DNA of 64,000 bases from Gadus chalcogrammus (GCF_026213295.1 NC_079414.1:10535691-10599690); one strand, 5' to 3'. Counted from the stretch's first letter, positions 12,588 through 23,827 are shown. Made by a program: numbers and translations. The notes: generated from the letters alone by a model not told the origin.

Positions 12588-13639
12588 ACTGAAAAAGTTT
12601 GCTTTACGTGTTATACATAACTGAACAATGTTGAGTTATGCACTAACGTTGGAATTAGCGGTATCAGACTGTGTTTCTTTTACGTGTTTACAACTGAACA
12701 AGGCTGGGAGATATTGTTAATATGCACATTAACGTTTGAACATCGTTACCATGGGAGTCAACGGAGTTGTCAGAACGCTTAATAAAGTTTGACTTTATCT
12801 GACTGTTTTGTTGACATTCCCTTTAGCACAGCTCCATCTAGTCGATGCATAACGCAACCCCAGTCAAACGTTTGACTGCAGTATCTTCTATTCTATGCGC
12901 CTTATAAACCGGTGCGCCCTGTATATGAAAACAGTTCTAAAATAGGCCATTCATTGAAGGTGCGCCTTATAATCCGGTGCGCCTTATAGTGCGCAAAATA
13001 CGGTAGTCCTCGTTTGTACTTCTTTCGAAATGGTGAACTTTTGCATGGTGCCATCTTCTATGTCAGATCCAGTACCCTCCGCCATTGTACTTCAGTTTTA
13101 TCAACAGCCTCTGTTAGCTTAGCTTCAGACGCTGTGGATGTTAGTTTCTGCTGGTGAAGTCCCACCCACTGGCACTGGTCTAATAGGTCTGTAGCGTCAG
13201 TGGGTCCCACCCCCCTCTTACACTTCCTATTTTCTTGTACGCAAAAATCGTCATATTGCGTCATTGTAAACAGGAAGTGTTGGAGATTGATACGGATCTC
13301 TCCAGTCTCTCCAGAAAATAAGGGAATGATGCTCGACCATTCAAAAATATGAGTGTGTTTCTAACGATACAAAGCTTAAGTGAAATTGGTGAAGTTTCCC
13401 TTTAAGTCAAAGGGGCAGCTGACTCACCCCTTTGAGATAAAACCCCCAATCTACAGTCTACCTGCAGGCATCTTTGAGCAAGACAAGCCCTAGTTGCTCA
13501 TTCATGGAAAAATAAGGAAGAATAATCTCTATAATAAGCAAAATGGTTAAAAATGAAGGAAGGAAATGTTGGTAGTGTCAAGCCCTTTGTGTGAATTACA
13601 TCGCGAATACTCACATACACTATACACTATACTAAGATT

Positions 13640-14330
13640 ATTTCCAAATCCCATCAGAGGTTATACTTCCTCCGTCAGCTGAGGAAGTTTGGGGTAAGTC
13701 AGGCAGGCATGACCCATTTTTATCGTGCAGCCATCGAAAGCGTGCTCACCTTCTCCCTCCTGGTCTGGTATGGTAGTGCTACCAGCCAGTACAAACAACA
13801 GCTTGAGAGGGTAGTACGCAGGGCCTCTAAAATCATTGGCTGTAGTCTGCCTAGTGCCTACCATAGGCTCGCACTATGACAGCAGAATTTCCAGGAAAAC
13901 TAGGAAGATCATCTCTGACCCCTCTCATCCAGCACACCACTTATTCACACTCTTACCATCAGGGAGGAGGTACAGAAGCATCACAAGCAAAACAACACGC
14001 TTTAGGGATAGTACCTATCTACAAGCTATACGCCACTTGAGCAAGCACTAAGCACTTTAAGGTCTTTAAGATCTTCATGGTCTACCTCACTTGCAGTTTT
14101 TGCACCACTGTACTGTACTTTACTGCTGTCATTCCCCGCGAACCATGCATTGTGTGTTTTCATGTGTGTTAAGTGTTGTACTCCTTGTTATTTATGTGCC
14201 GTTTTGGCTTTCTGTCTTGTAATGTTGTGTTGTTATGTTGCTGTGTAATACATGTGAGCACACCAAAACAAATTCCTATCAACTGTATTTTATATACTGT
14301 TGGAATGGCTATAATAAACTTGAACTTGAT
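13640..14330 (+). mobile_element. 5'-truncated LINE (L2/CR1-like) 3' end
   Basis: From about 13643 the frame reads QRLYFLRQLRKFGVSQAG, then FYRAAIESVLTFSLLVWYG and RRASKIIGCSLP. This is the conserved region after the reverse transcriptase domain of L2/CR1-type fish LINEs. It ends at a stop near 13876. A shifted frame continues with HPAHHLFTLLPSGRRYRSI to about 14050, so at least one frameshift has occurred. The 3' end near 14310-14330 is an AATAAACTTGAACTTGA-type tail. It is a typical dead-on-arrival insertion. Confidence 0.75.
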
Positions 14331-14907
14331 GTTTTTTTTCATGTTTTGGTTCATGGCAATGAATGTTGACTATACTGAGGATCTATCACACACCTCCTGT
14401 CAGTCAGGCAAAACAAAAACAGACTCTTTATTATCTATGCCGTGTTTATAATGATGTCGACTATAATGATGCTGTGTAAACATTTAAATATATACCTTAA
14501 CAACAGGTATTAAACCAACAACAGTGAACATGTTTTTCCCTGTAGCAATTCCTATTTATCTTATTAGTTGAATATTGGGGAAGTATTTTTTTTAGCTATT
14601 ATCGTAGCCTATTCAACCTGGATACAAAAAAAAAGAACTACCAGCAAATAACACAGCAGTTTCAGCAGCAGGGAATCGATCAAATAAAACGTATGTTTGT
14701 ATGAGATTAAATTGTTGTACTGCTATGCTCTTCATAGTTAGTATTTGGGAGTACATTTAGAAGCACAAGCTAGATGCAGGTAGCTGAAAGCTATGTACAC
14801 TATGGATGTTTTCTTTGTGTCATTCGTTGTGTTTAACAGGTTTTCCACTGTAGTACACGAAATGGAGGATAGTCATGATAATGTGATGCAGCACCCCAAT
14901 TGTAGCA
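14331..14907. other. Unique AT-rich sequence, no gene seen
   Basis: No recognised feature between the LINE fragment and the 9 kb nested element. Confidence 0.5.
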
Positions 14908-15720
14908 TGTTAGAGTAGGCTGACCAAACGTCCTCTTTTCCCCGGACATGTCCACTTTTTACGTCCCGTCCGGGGCGTCTGGGGGGGTTTTATTAATTGA
15001 TGATAATGTCCGGTTTTCGGACATTATCTCGTCGCATATTTGTTTTTGCCTTGTCGCATATTTGTGTTTCTGGGTCTTTCACATAATCTACTAGTTATTA
15101 CCATTGTATATGTCTATGGTTATTACGGCCTTCCAAGTTCTGGAAATGGTATCTCCCTTAAGGTGCGGCCACACCAGACGCGTATCTCGTGTACTTCGCT
15201 TATAAAATCGCCATTTTTTCCATAGGGAACCATTGGTTTACGCGCGTATTACGCGTTTCAGGCGTTTCACGCGTATAAGCAACATTTTACGTGCGTATAG
15301 CGCGTATGTGGTATGGCAAGCCATCCCCGCCAGAAAGCGGCATCATTTAGACGCGTATCACCTTCATTACGCCGTAAAATACGCCGTAAAATGTAGAAAA
15401 ACGGCGTATTTTACGCCGTCATGCGCAAAAAAGCGCCGCTTTTTACGCCGCAATTAAGCCTTTCAAGAGCGCGCGTAAAATACGCGCGTTTTGAACATCA
15501 AAACGCACGTAAAATACGGCGTTCCTCTAGTATGCTAATAATCTCCGCCCTTCTTTTCTCTCAGCCAATGCATTTGAAGTGTTTGCGCCCAATCGCTGAC
15601 CAAGACAAGCAGACCAAATCAGTTCAGCACAGATCTGCTTTGAGAATTTCTCCTCTCATTTGGCGTTAGTTGTAGCGTCATTTAGATATATATATTAGTA
15701 AATGCAGTCGCAACTTTGTG

Positions 15721-15783
15721 GTTCCCGTGGCCCATTTGTTAGAGACGCTAGACCTGAAGGCAGGAGGTTGTTGGATCGAATCC
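15721..15783 (+). repeat. tRNA-like segment (A and B box), left arm
   Basis: GTGGCCCATTTGTTAGAG resembles a polymerase III A box, and TTGGATCGAATCC, 40 bases later, a B box. Spacing and order fit a tRNA or SINE head, but the B box deviates from GGTTCGAATCC and I could not build a convincing cloverleaf. It is a likely pseudo-tRNA or SINE head. Confidence 0.4.
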
Positions 15784-16755
15784 ATTTATTACCATATTTC
15801 TGCTTTTGTCAGATGGTCACGCTTTCATGATCGCAATGCTTTTTCGTCGGCAAGCCAGATCTACTGTGTTATAAGTTCCAAAGACAGTGCCTTTTTAGTC
15901 AGCCAGCCAGATCATCTTGGTGTCTGGTAACACGCTTTATAAGTTAATTATATTTAAATTATTATAGCCATCGAGCCTTTATTTTCGTGGAGTTATCGTT
16001 ACATCCTCTCGTTCAATTGATATAAATACACAGTGGAAAGGAGTGAGAGGGAGCCACAGTTACAAAAGTGTCAAACAAGCTGTCCTCTAAATCACCATTT
16101 CCCTAGGCCTATATGTTTTCATGCCGACAGATGGTTGAAATAAAGTAACGTTGTGACCCGGCATATATTAGACTTGTTAAATGCAGAAATGCTTGCTGGC
16201 AGTGTCTATTCAGTTTCAACACTCCAATTCCAAAATTATGTTTTCATGTCGTCAAATGCTCGAAATAAAGTCAGGTTGTGACTCTACTTGACTTATACAC
16301 CTCGACGCAGGTCGAGGAAATGTTTGCTGGTTGGCGTGCCACTGCTTGGATAGGGAATACGACTACTACATTGCTGTTACAACTGACTCGTTAGCCCCTA
16401 ACCCCTAAGAAGTTAGAAAGCATTTATATTAAGATGTAATTATTAACTATAGTGATATGTCAATTAAATATGATTTGTGTTAAAACTCGGTACATTAATG
16501 AAGTGAAATAGCACCATAGACCACCATCTAGAGTTCTAAATTAAAGCACATTACTTTAACTTCTGCCACGTTGCACTCTCTCCCTACAAGCTTTAAACTT
16601 GGTGTGACTCATTCCCATAGATAGGGGTACTGATTGATAGAGGTTTTGGTATAGGTAGGCCTATACCAAAACCTGGCCTATGTTATGTTTCCAAGCTGAT
16701 ATTCACTTTGAAAACTGGTTCTCTTTAGGTAGAGATTTATTTTTTTATGTTCTAG

Positions 16756-17635
16756 TTGGCAAGACCAGCAGCATGAGGAGGGGCAAGGCCAGCAGCATGA
16801 TACCCTCACTCAATCCACTCTGAACTTCACCCTTAACATTGACGGCTCCACCATCACCCCCTCCACCAAAATCCGTAACCTTGTAGTTATCCTGGACCCC
16901 ACTCTCTTCTTCCTCCCCCATGTTAACCATATTACCAAAACTGCCTTTTTCCACCTCCGAAACATCGCCCGCCTCCGCCCCAACCTGTCAACTACCGCTG
17001 CTGTGACACTCATCCACGCTTTCATTTCATCCAGGCTTGACTACTGCAATGGTCTTCTCTACGGCACCACCAACAAAGTCCTCAAAAAACTTCAATACGT
17101 CCAGAACTCAGCTGCACGCCTCCTCACTGGTACCCGCTCCAGAGAACACATCACACCTGTCCTCCGTGAACTCCATTGGCTTCCAATTAAACACAGAAGC
17201 AACTACAAAATCTTACTCATCACCTACAAGGCCCTCAACAGCCTAGCCCCCCCCTACCTTGCCGACCTCCTCCATCACCACGCCCCCTCCCGATTCCTCA
17301 GGTCCATCTCTGCCAACCTGCTACAAGTTCCACGGACTGAGCGCCGGACTTGGGGTGATCGGGCCTTCTCAGTTGCTGCCCCCACCCTTTGGAATTCACT
17401 CCCCTCCCACATCAAAGTCTCTCCAACCCTCTCTTCTTTCAAATCTGCCCTCAAAACACACCTTTTCACACTAGCCTTCCCCACCTAACTACCACCTCAT
17501 TCTTCATGTTTAACCTCTGTTTTTCTTTTATTCCTAGTCTGTCTTACAAAGTTTTGATAGGGCAATATGTAAAGCGTCTTAGAGTACCATATTAAGCGCT
17601 ATATCAATTTAATTTATTATTATTTATTATTAACA
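16756..17635 (+). mobile_element. L2-type LINE 3' end, left-arm copy
   Basis: An open frame (17003-17488) contains ISSRLDYCNGLLYGTTNK, QNSAARLLTGTRSREH, ITPVLRELHWLPIKHR and ITYKALNSLAPPYLADLL, the conserved C-terminal region of L2/CR1-type LINE ORF2 downstream of the polymerase core. A short frame upstream (16800-17000) continues the same protein (FFHLRNIARLRPNLS). The 3' end has AAAGCGTCTTAGAGTACC, TAAGCGCTATATCAATTTAA and a TTATTA tail. The reverse transcriptase catalytic core is missing, so this is a 5'-truncated copy. Confidence 0.85.
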
Positions 17636-18792
17636 TTTAAGTAAGATGTACCTTGGGGTCTCTTATCCATCAAAGGGGCTCGCAAAGGACGCATACGCTT
17701 CCACCTGTGGCTCCAGCCCTACAGGAAATGACTCAGCAAGTGCTCCATCTCGTTGCACCTGCACCCAGCGGCTCGCTTGCAAGATTTTGGCCTGAAGTTC
17801 TTCCCAGACCTACACCCTAGCCATCCAACACGCATATCTGAGAATCAGGCTTCTCTTTAATAATGACAAAAAGTTATTAGAGAAATACACATTAACTTTT
17901 TGTTATCTCATAAGCGGCGTGGTGCCGGCTCCTTTTGACCTTTTGACCCCAGACTTCAAAAACGTGGCCACAGGCCAGCTGTGTCTACACACCTTAAGCC
18001 ACAAATATACACCTCCATCCCACAAAAAATGGGGACTAGAAACTAACCTCTGTCTTATGTACATTTACTGTACTGTTGGAGGTCATGCCCCTTTTCCGGC
18101 CTTATCGAGATAGCTAGGGATGCTATAATGTTTACACACATTTCCCGGGGCCCCGAGAACGACATATCCGAGATTTGGAGTTCTAGCCCTTAGAGAAAAA
18201 AAGTTTTCCCAAATGGACTGTCATTTGGACTAAGCCCCTCAGAAGTGTTACCTGCAAGACCTAATGGTTCAGAATGTGGTGGAAAAACAGTTTTTGAGAT
18301 AGGAAGGTCCTGGGACCCCCGCACCGAAACTTGGCCCGGTCGGACCCCGAGTGCAGGAAGGGGGGGCCTGGACTTTCATAATCCTTGCTCGGTGACTGTA
18401 AAGGATGTTTGGTCGGATGTTATGACGAAGAATCATAATGTGAATGGGAATATTCTGTAAATGTCTTGATATCATCTTTCGTCTCAACACTTCTGCTGCA
18501 GCCGCTTAAAGTCTCACTCCGAGAACCTTAAAATATGAATCAATCCATTAGAAGCATGAAAATATCTTCCCGGTTGCGTAACGGGGCAAACAAGGTGTCC
18601 TTTGACATCTACGTTTCGAGGCGATTGCAACAGTGCCACACATGATCATATTTGAATATGTTTCGGGGTAGTAATTAGATGTCGATTTTGGAGGCCTTTA
18701 TAAATAATGACCAGCTATAGATTTGCTTCCCGATGGAGATTTCTGACAAATTACATGTTATTTAGCATCTACACGTTAAGCTGAGTCCAATG

Positions 18793-18892
18793 AGATCAAG
18801 CTCGCCCTCTTGCTACACCGAGATCATGTCCTAGACCTAGGTGTACCATGTAAAATAAATGTTACCATTTTCTAGAGTGTCATGCTTGGTGT
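18793..18892. other. Palindrome spacer (loop)
   Basis: These 100 bp separate the two arms. The arms meet it at AGTCCAATG on the left and CATTGGACT on the right. Nothing recognisable is in it apart from a small CCTAGACCTAGG self-complementary motif. Confidence 0.85.
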
Positions 18893-19493
18893 CATTGGAC
18901 TCAGCTCAACGTGTAGATGCTAAATAACATTTGTCACAAATTTCTATCGGGAAGCAAATCAATAGCTGCTCATTATTGATTAAGGCCTCCAATTTCGACA
19001 GCTAATTACTACCATTAAACATGTTTGAATATGCTCATGTGTGGCACCGTTGCAATCGCCTGGAAGCGTAGATGTTGAAGGACACCTTGTTCGCTCTCTT
19101 ACGCCACCGGGAAGATATTTACATGCTTCAGATTGACTAATGAATTGATTCAGCTATTCCCCAAGAAGTCTGGGGTCAAAAGGTCAAAAGGAGCCAGCAC
19201 CACGCCGCTTATGAGATAACAAAAAGTTAATGTGTATTTCTCTCATAACTTTTTGTCATTATTAAAGAGAGGCCTGATTCTCAGATATGCATGTTGGATG
19301 GCTAGGGTGTAGGTCTGGGAAGAACTCCAGGCCAAAATCTTGCAAGCGAGCCGCTGGGTGCAGGTGCAACGAGATGGAGCACTTGCTGAGTCATTTCCTG
19401 TAGGGCTGGAGCCACAGGTGGAAGCGTATGCGTCCTTTGCGAGCCCCTTTGATGGATAAGAGACCCCAAGGTACATCTTACTTAAATGTTAAT

Positions 19494-20377
19494 AATAAAT
19501 AATAATAAATTAAATTGATATAGCGCTTAATATGGTACTCTAAGACGCTTTACATATTGCCCTATCAAAACTATGTAAGGCAGACTAGGAATAAAAGAAA
19601 AACAGAGGTTAAACATGAAGAATAAGGTGGTAGTTAGGTGGGGAAGGCTATTGTGAAAAGGTGTGTTTTGAGGGCAGATTTGAAAGAAGAGAGGGTTGGA
19701 GAGACTTTGATGTGGGAGGGGAGTGAATTCCAAAGGGTGGGGGCAGCAACTGAGAAGGCCCGATCACCCCAAGTCCGTCGCTCAGTCCGTGGAACTTGTA
19801 GCAGGTTGGCAGAGATGGACCTGAGGAATCGGGAGGGGGCGTGGTGATGGAGGAGGTCGGCAAGGTAGGCGGGGGCTAGGCTGTTGAGGGCCTTGTAGGT
19901 GATGAGTAAGATTTTGTAGTTGATTCTGTGTTTAATTGGAAGCCAATGGAGTTCACGGAGGACAGGTGTGATGTGTTCTCTGGAGCGGGTACCAGTGAGG
20001 AGGCGTGCAGCTGAGTTCTGGACGTATTGAAGTTTTTTGAGGACTTTGTTGGTGGTGCCGTAGAGAAGACCATTGCAGTAGTCAAGCCTGAATGAAATGA
20101 AAGCGTGGATGAGTGTCACAGCAGCGGTAGTTGACAGGTTGGGGCGGAGGCGGGCGATGTTTCGGAGGTGGAAAAAGGCAGTTTTGGTAATATGGTTAAC
20201 ATGGGGGAGGAAGGAGAGAGTGGGGTCCAGGATAACTCCAAGGTTACGGATTTTGGTGGAGGGGGTGATGGTGGAGCCGTCAATGTTAAGGGTGAAGTTC
20301 AGAGTGGATTGAGTGAGGGTGTCATGCTGCTGGCCTTGCCCCTCCTCATGCTGCTGGTCTTGCCAACTAGAACATAA
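19494..20377 (-). mobile_element. L2-type LINE 3' end, right-arm mirrored copy
   Basis: Mirror copy of the fragment at 16756-17635. Its 161-codon frame (19634-20119, minus) differs from the left-arm frame at four residues that I can see. Both copies share the same 5' truncation point and 3' tail, so the LINE inserted once and was duplicated with the arm rather than arriving twice. Confidence 0.85.
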
Positions 20378-21320
20378 AAAAATAAATCTCTACCTAAAGA
20401 GAACCAGTTTTCAAAGTGAATATCAGCTTGGAAACATAACATAGTAGGCCTATACCAAAACCTCTATCAATCAGTACCCCTATCTATGGGAATGAGTCAC
20501 ACCAAGTTTAAAGCTTGTAGGGAGAGAGTGCAACGTGGCAGAAGTTAAAGTAATGTGCTTTAATTTAGAACTCTAGATGGTGGTCTATGGTGCTATTTCA
20601 CTTCATTAATGTACCGAGTTTTAACACAAATCATATTTAATTGACATATCACTATAGTTAATAATAACATCTTAATATAAATGCTTTCTAACTTCTTAGG
20701 GGTTAGGGGCTAACGAGTCAGTTGTAACAGCAATGTAGTAGTCGTATTCCCTATCCAAGCAGTGGCACGCCAACCAGCAAACATTTCCTCGACCTGCGTC
20801 GAGGTGTATAAGTCAAGTAGAGTCACAACCTGACTTTATTTCGAGCATTTGACGACATGAAAACATAATTTTGGAATTGGAGTGTTGAAACTGAATAGAC
20901 ACTGCCAGCAAGCATTTCTGCATTTAACAAGTCTAATATACGCCGGTTCACAACGTTACTTTATTTCAACCATCTGTCGGCATGAAAACATATTGGCCTA
21001 GGGAAATGGTGATTTAGAGGACAGCTTGTTTGACACTTTTGTAACTGTGGCTCCCTCTCACTCCTTTCCACTGTGTATTTATATCGATTGAACGAGAGGA
21101 TGTAACGATAACTCCACGAAAATAAAGGCTCGATGGCTATAATAATTTAAATATAATTAACTTATAAAGCGTGTTACCAGACACCAAGATGATCTGGCTG
21201 GCTGACTAAAAAGGCACTGTCTTTGGAACTTATAACACAGGAGGTCTGGCTTGCCGACGAAAAAGCATTGCGATCATAAAAGCGTGACCATCTGACAAAA
21301 GCAGAAATATGGTAATAAAT

Positions 21321-21383
21321 GGATTCAATCCGACAAACTCCTGCCTACAGGTCAAGCGTCTCTATCAAATGGGCCACGGGAAC
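21321..21383 (-). repeat. tRNA-like segment, right-arm copy
   Basis: Mirror copy of 15721-15783, with GTGGCCCATTTGATAGAG (A-box-like) and TCGGATTGAATCC (decayed B box) on the minus strand. Confidence 0.4.
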
Positions 21384-21951
21384 CACAAAGTTGCAATTGC
21401 ATTTAATAATATATCTAAATGACGCTACAACTAACGCCAAATGAGAGGAGAAATTCTCAAAGCAGATCTGTGCTGAACTGATTTGGTCTGCTTGTCTTGG
21501 TCAGCGATTGGGCGCAAACACTTCAAATGCATTGGCTGAGAGAAAAGAAGGGCGGAGATTATTAGCATACTAGAGGAACGCCGTATTTTACGTGCGTTTT
21601 GATGTTCAAAACGCGCGTATTTTACGCACGCTCTTGAAAGGCTTAATTGCGGCGTAAAAAACAGCGTTTTTTTGCGCATGACGTTTTTCTACATTTTACG
21701 GCGTATTTTACGGCGTAATGAAGGTGATACGCGTCTAAATGATGCCGCTTTCTGGCGGGGATGGCTTGCCATAATGTGGCGCGTATATTTACGCGCAATA
21801 CGCGCTATACGCGCGTATATCGCGTACATTTCAAGAGTTCAAAAAATTGAACTTTTTACGCTCATACGCATGACGATTAGCCGCGTTGCCCAATCAGCGT
21901 TGAGCTTGACCCGACGTCACTGGCAGAGAGTAGTGAGCTTGGACAGAAGCA

Positions 21952-22137
21952 TACGGCCGACATCTTTCTTTATTCTGTGTGGAAATAGTAACATAGTTAC
22001 GCCATTAAATGCTTTTATGGAAACATTTCTAGCGAGAAATGTGCATTTTACTTTCATAATGTTCGCTCGGTGAATGTGAAGGATGTTTGGTTTGATAGTT
22101 ATGACGAAGAGGGAACGCTCCGTTCACTTGCATGGAC
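21952..22137 (+). repeat. 186-bp direct repeat, copy 1
   Basis: From ACGGCCGACATCTTTC to CGTTCACTTGCATGGAC. Nearly identical to 23290-23475. A partial third relative lies in the left-arm-only segment near 18390-18440. It is probably internal sequence of the Harbinger-like family, duplicated during rearrangement. Confidence 0.85.
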
Positions 22138-22356
22138 AGAGTCTCTGGTTACTAAGCAACCTCAACGTCTTGGCGGACTATATATCTGCTGATCAACACT
22201 ACGAATGCTGGAAACACACCAGACACACCATGTGAAGTTATTTAACCCGATTATTGTTATTTATATCCGAGATTATTTAATCTAACCCGATCTAAACTCT
22301 ATCACCCAAACACGGCGGCGTTTGGGTTTCCTACCTCGGACTCCAGCGCAGCTTAT

Positions 22357-22486
22357 CCTGGGGCAACACACACACACACACACACACACACCCAAGTGTT
22401 GGAGCCTCTACCGTGTGGAGCCTCATCCTGGGGCAAGACACACACACACACACCCCCAAGTGTTGGAGCCTCTACCGTGTGGAGCT
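22357..22486. repeat. Tandem repeat of about 70 bp with CA tracts
   Basis: ATCCTGGGGCAA, a CA tract, then AGTGTTGGAGCCTCTACCGTG occurs twice. ATCCTGGGGCAAGACACACA appears a third time at 23244, on the far side of the foldback element, which therefore sits inside this tandem array. Confidence 0.8.
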
Positions 22487-23243
22487 GTCACGTTAAAATT
22501 GTACCGGGGGCGAAAATTGTACCAGCCTACGTCATCGTTTGTTTACATCCTGACAACCTGCCCGGCAACAGACGACGCGATGCAGAAAACATGTTTCCAA
22601 ACGACGAAATAACATAATACAGATAGCGGATCGCTATCTGTATTATGATAGATAGCGATAACACTTGTTTTTACTTTATATTTGTATTGTATTTAATTGT
22701 TTAATCGAAACAGTAAAAAAAATTGCCCGCGAAACGGGCGATCGCGTCAAATGACAATGTTTTGCCCGCAAAACGGGCGATCGCGTCAAATGACGTAGGA
22801 GGGTTCTTGAAACATAATACAGATAACGGATCGCTAGAAAACACTTGTTTTTACTTTATATTTGTATTGTATTGAATTGTTTAATCGAATTTAGCTAGTA
22901 AACTGAGTGTTTTAAGCAGGTTTCATAGTCTAGAATGTTCAAGAACCTTCCTACGTGATTTGACGCGTCATTTGACGCGATCGCCCGTTTCGCGGGCAAT
23001 TTTCTTTATTGTTTCGATTAAACAATTAAATACAATACAAATCTAAAGTAAAAACAAGTGTTATCGCTATCTATCATAATTCAGATAGCGATCCGCTATC
23101 TGTATTATGTTATTTCGTCGTTTGGAAACATGTTTTCTGCATCGCGTCGTCTGTTGCAGGGCAGGTTGTCAGGTTGTCAGGATGTAAACAAACGATGACG
23201 TAGGCCGGTACAATTTTCGCCCCCGGTACAATTTTAACGTGAC
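22487..23243. mobile_element. Foldback element with long inverted arms, 757 bp
   Basis: Outer arms beginning GTCACGTTAAAATTGTACC run about 270 bp on each side and are near-perfect inverse copies. Each arm holds smaller palindromes (AGATAGCGGATCGCTATCT) and GCCCGCGAAACGGGCGATCG motifs. The GATCGCGTCAAATGAC block occurs twice in the left half. No frame and no clear target duplication, so the superfamily is unknown. Confidence 0.8.
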
Positions 23244-23289
23244 ATCCTGGGGCAAGACACACACACACACACAATCACACACACATAGC

Positions 23290-23475
23290 CACGGCCGACA
23301 ACTTTCTTTATTCTGGGTGGAAATAGTAACATAGTTACGCCATTAAATGCGTTTATGGAAACATTTTTAGCGAGAAATGTGCATTTTACTTTCGTAATGT
23401 TCGCTCGGTGAATGTGAAGGATGTTTGGTTTGATAGTTATGACGAAGAGGGAACGCTCCGTTCATTTGCATGGAC
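23290..23475 (+). repeat. 186-bp direct repeat, copy 2
   Basis: Near-identical to 21952-22137 and in the same orientation. The two copies bracket the tandem CA repeats and the foldback element. Confidence 0.85.
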
Positions 23476-23827
23476 ATGGACTCATCTAGGCGAGTGACGT
23501 ATGCGCGTATGGCGCGTATTGCGCGTATGTGACCATTTTTGACACAAAATGGTCAAGCAACATTTTACGCGCGTATCTCGCGTAAAAATTACGCGAGATA
23601 CGCATCTGGTGTGGCCGCATCTTTACGTTTCACCTTCTTGCGCGAGCTGACTGTAGAGAGAGTCTGTCATTGGGCGACCGATCTCAGGGTTGCCAGAGCC
23701 ACGATAATTATCCTCCAAATACGACCATTTTGAGCCTTTGGTACGTTACTTTGCCATTTCCAATCTGGCAACATTGAGCACCTTGCCGCTTCCACTCTGT
23801 TTACAACAGCACATTACATCTGCAGCC

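Larger units (their letters stand above)
11660..13003 (+). mobile_element. pogo/Tigger-type Tc1-mariner element, degraded
   Basis: Terminal inverted repeats CCGTATTTTCCGCACTTTA (left) and CCGTATTTTGCGCACTATA (right, minus strand) differ at two positions over 27 bp. They are flanked by TA at 11658-11659 and 13004-13005, the Tc1/mariner target. Related GGCGCACC blocks recur near the right end. Inside is the C-terminal part of a pogo-type transposase with a frameshift, plus two later insertions (a LINE or SINE tail at 11811-12075 and a probable MITE at about 12121-12316). The element therefore lacks most of its transposase and cannot be autonomous. Confidence 0.8.
11340..13405. mobile_element. 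TTAA-ended non-autonomous DNA element, interrupted
   Basis: The left end TTAAAGGAGCATTTCACC (11340) and the inverted right end (minus strand TTAAAGGGAAACTTCACC, ending 13405) are terminal inverted repeats, each with the tetranucleotide TTAA. This fits a TTAA-target superfamily (piggyBac or Kolobok type). About 0.72 kb belongs to this element. The rest is a pogo-type element (11660-13003) inserted into it. No coding sequence belongs to the outer element. Confidence 0.6.
15161..18792 (+). repeat. Left arm of the giant palindrome
   Basis: Matches the reverse complement of 18893-23622. A segment of about 570 bp (roughly 17958-18530) has no counterpart in the right arm; it includes GGATGTTTGGTCGGATG, related to the 186-bp duplicated blocks on the right. 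The arm carries a tRNA-like segment and an L2 fragment. Frames of about 80 codons near 15421 recur in mirror image at 21431-21679, which reflects the duplication and is not evidence of coding. Confidence 0.9.
15161..23622. mobile_element. Giant palindromic PIF/Harbinger-like element, 8.46 kb
   Basis: Ends AGGTGCGGCCACACCAGA (left) and AGATGCGGCCACACCAGA (right, minus strand) are flanked by TTA at 15158-15160 and 23623-23625, matching the TWA target of PIF/Harbinger elements. Subterminal regions are full of ACGCGTA/TACGCG motifs. Almost the whole element is an imperfect inverted repeat: left arm 15161-18792, 100-bp spacer, right arm 18893-23622. No complete transposase is visible. Superfamily assignment rests on the 3-bp target duplication and terminus style, so it is probable rather than proven. 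Confidence 0.7.
18893..23622 (-). repeat. Right arm of the giant palindrome
   Basis: Reverse-complement copy of the left arm. It lacks the left-only 570 bp but has about 1.65 kb of extra sequence (roughly 21840-23500) that includes a 186-bp direct duplication, CA tracts and a foldback element. Near its outer end, 23573-23607 is a small perfect hairpin (GCGTATCTCGCGTAA and its inverse, 5-bp loop). Confidence 0.88.

Noticed and set aside
15421..15669. 82-codon frame repeated in mirror image at 21431-21679
   Set aside because: The match follows from the palindrome. There is no domain, and the region is subterminal transposon sequence.
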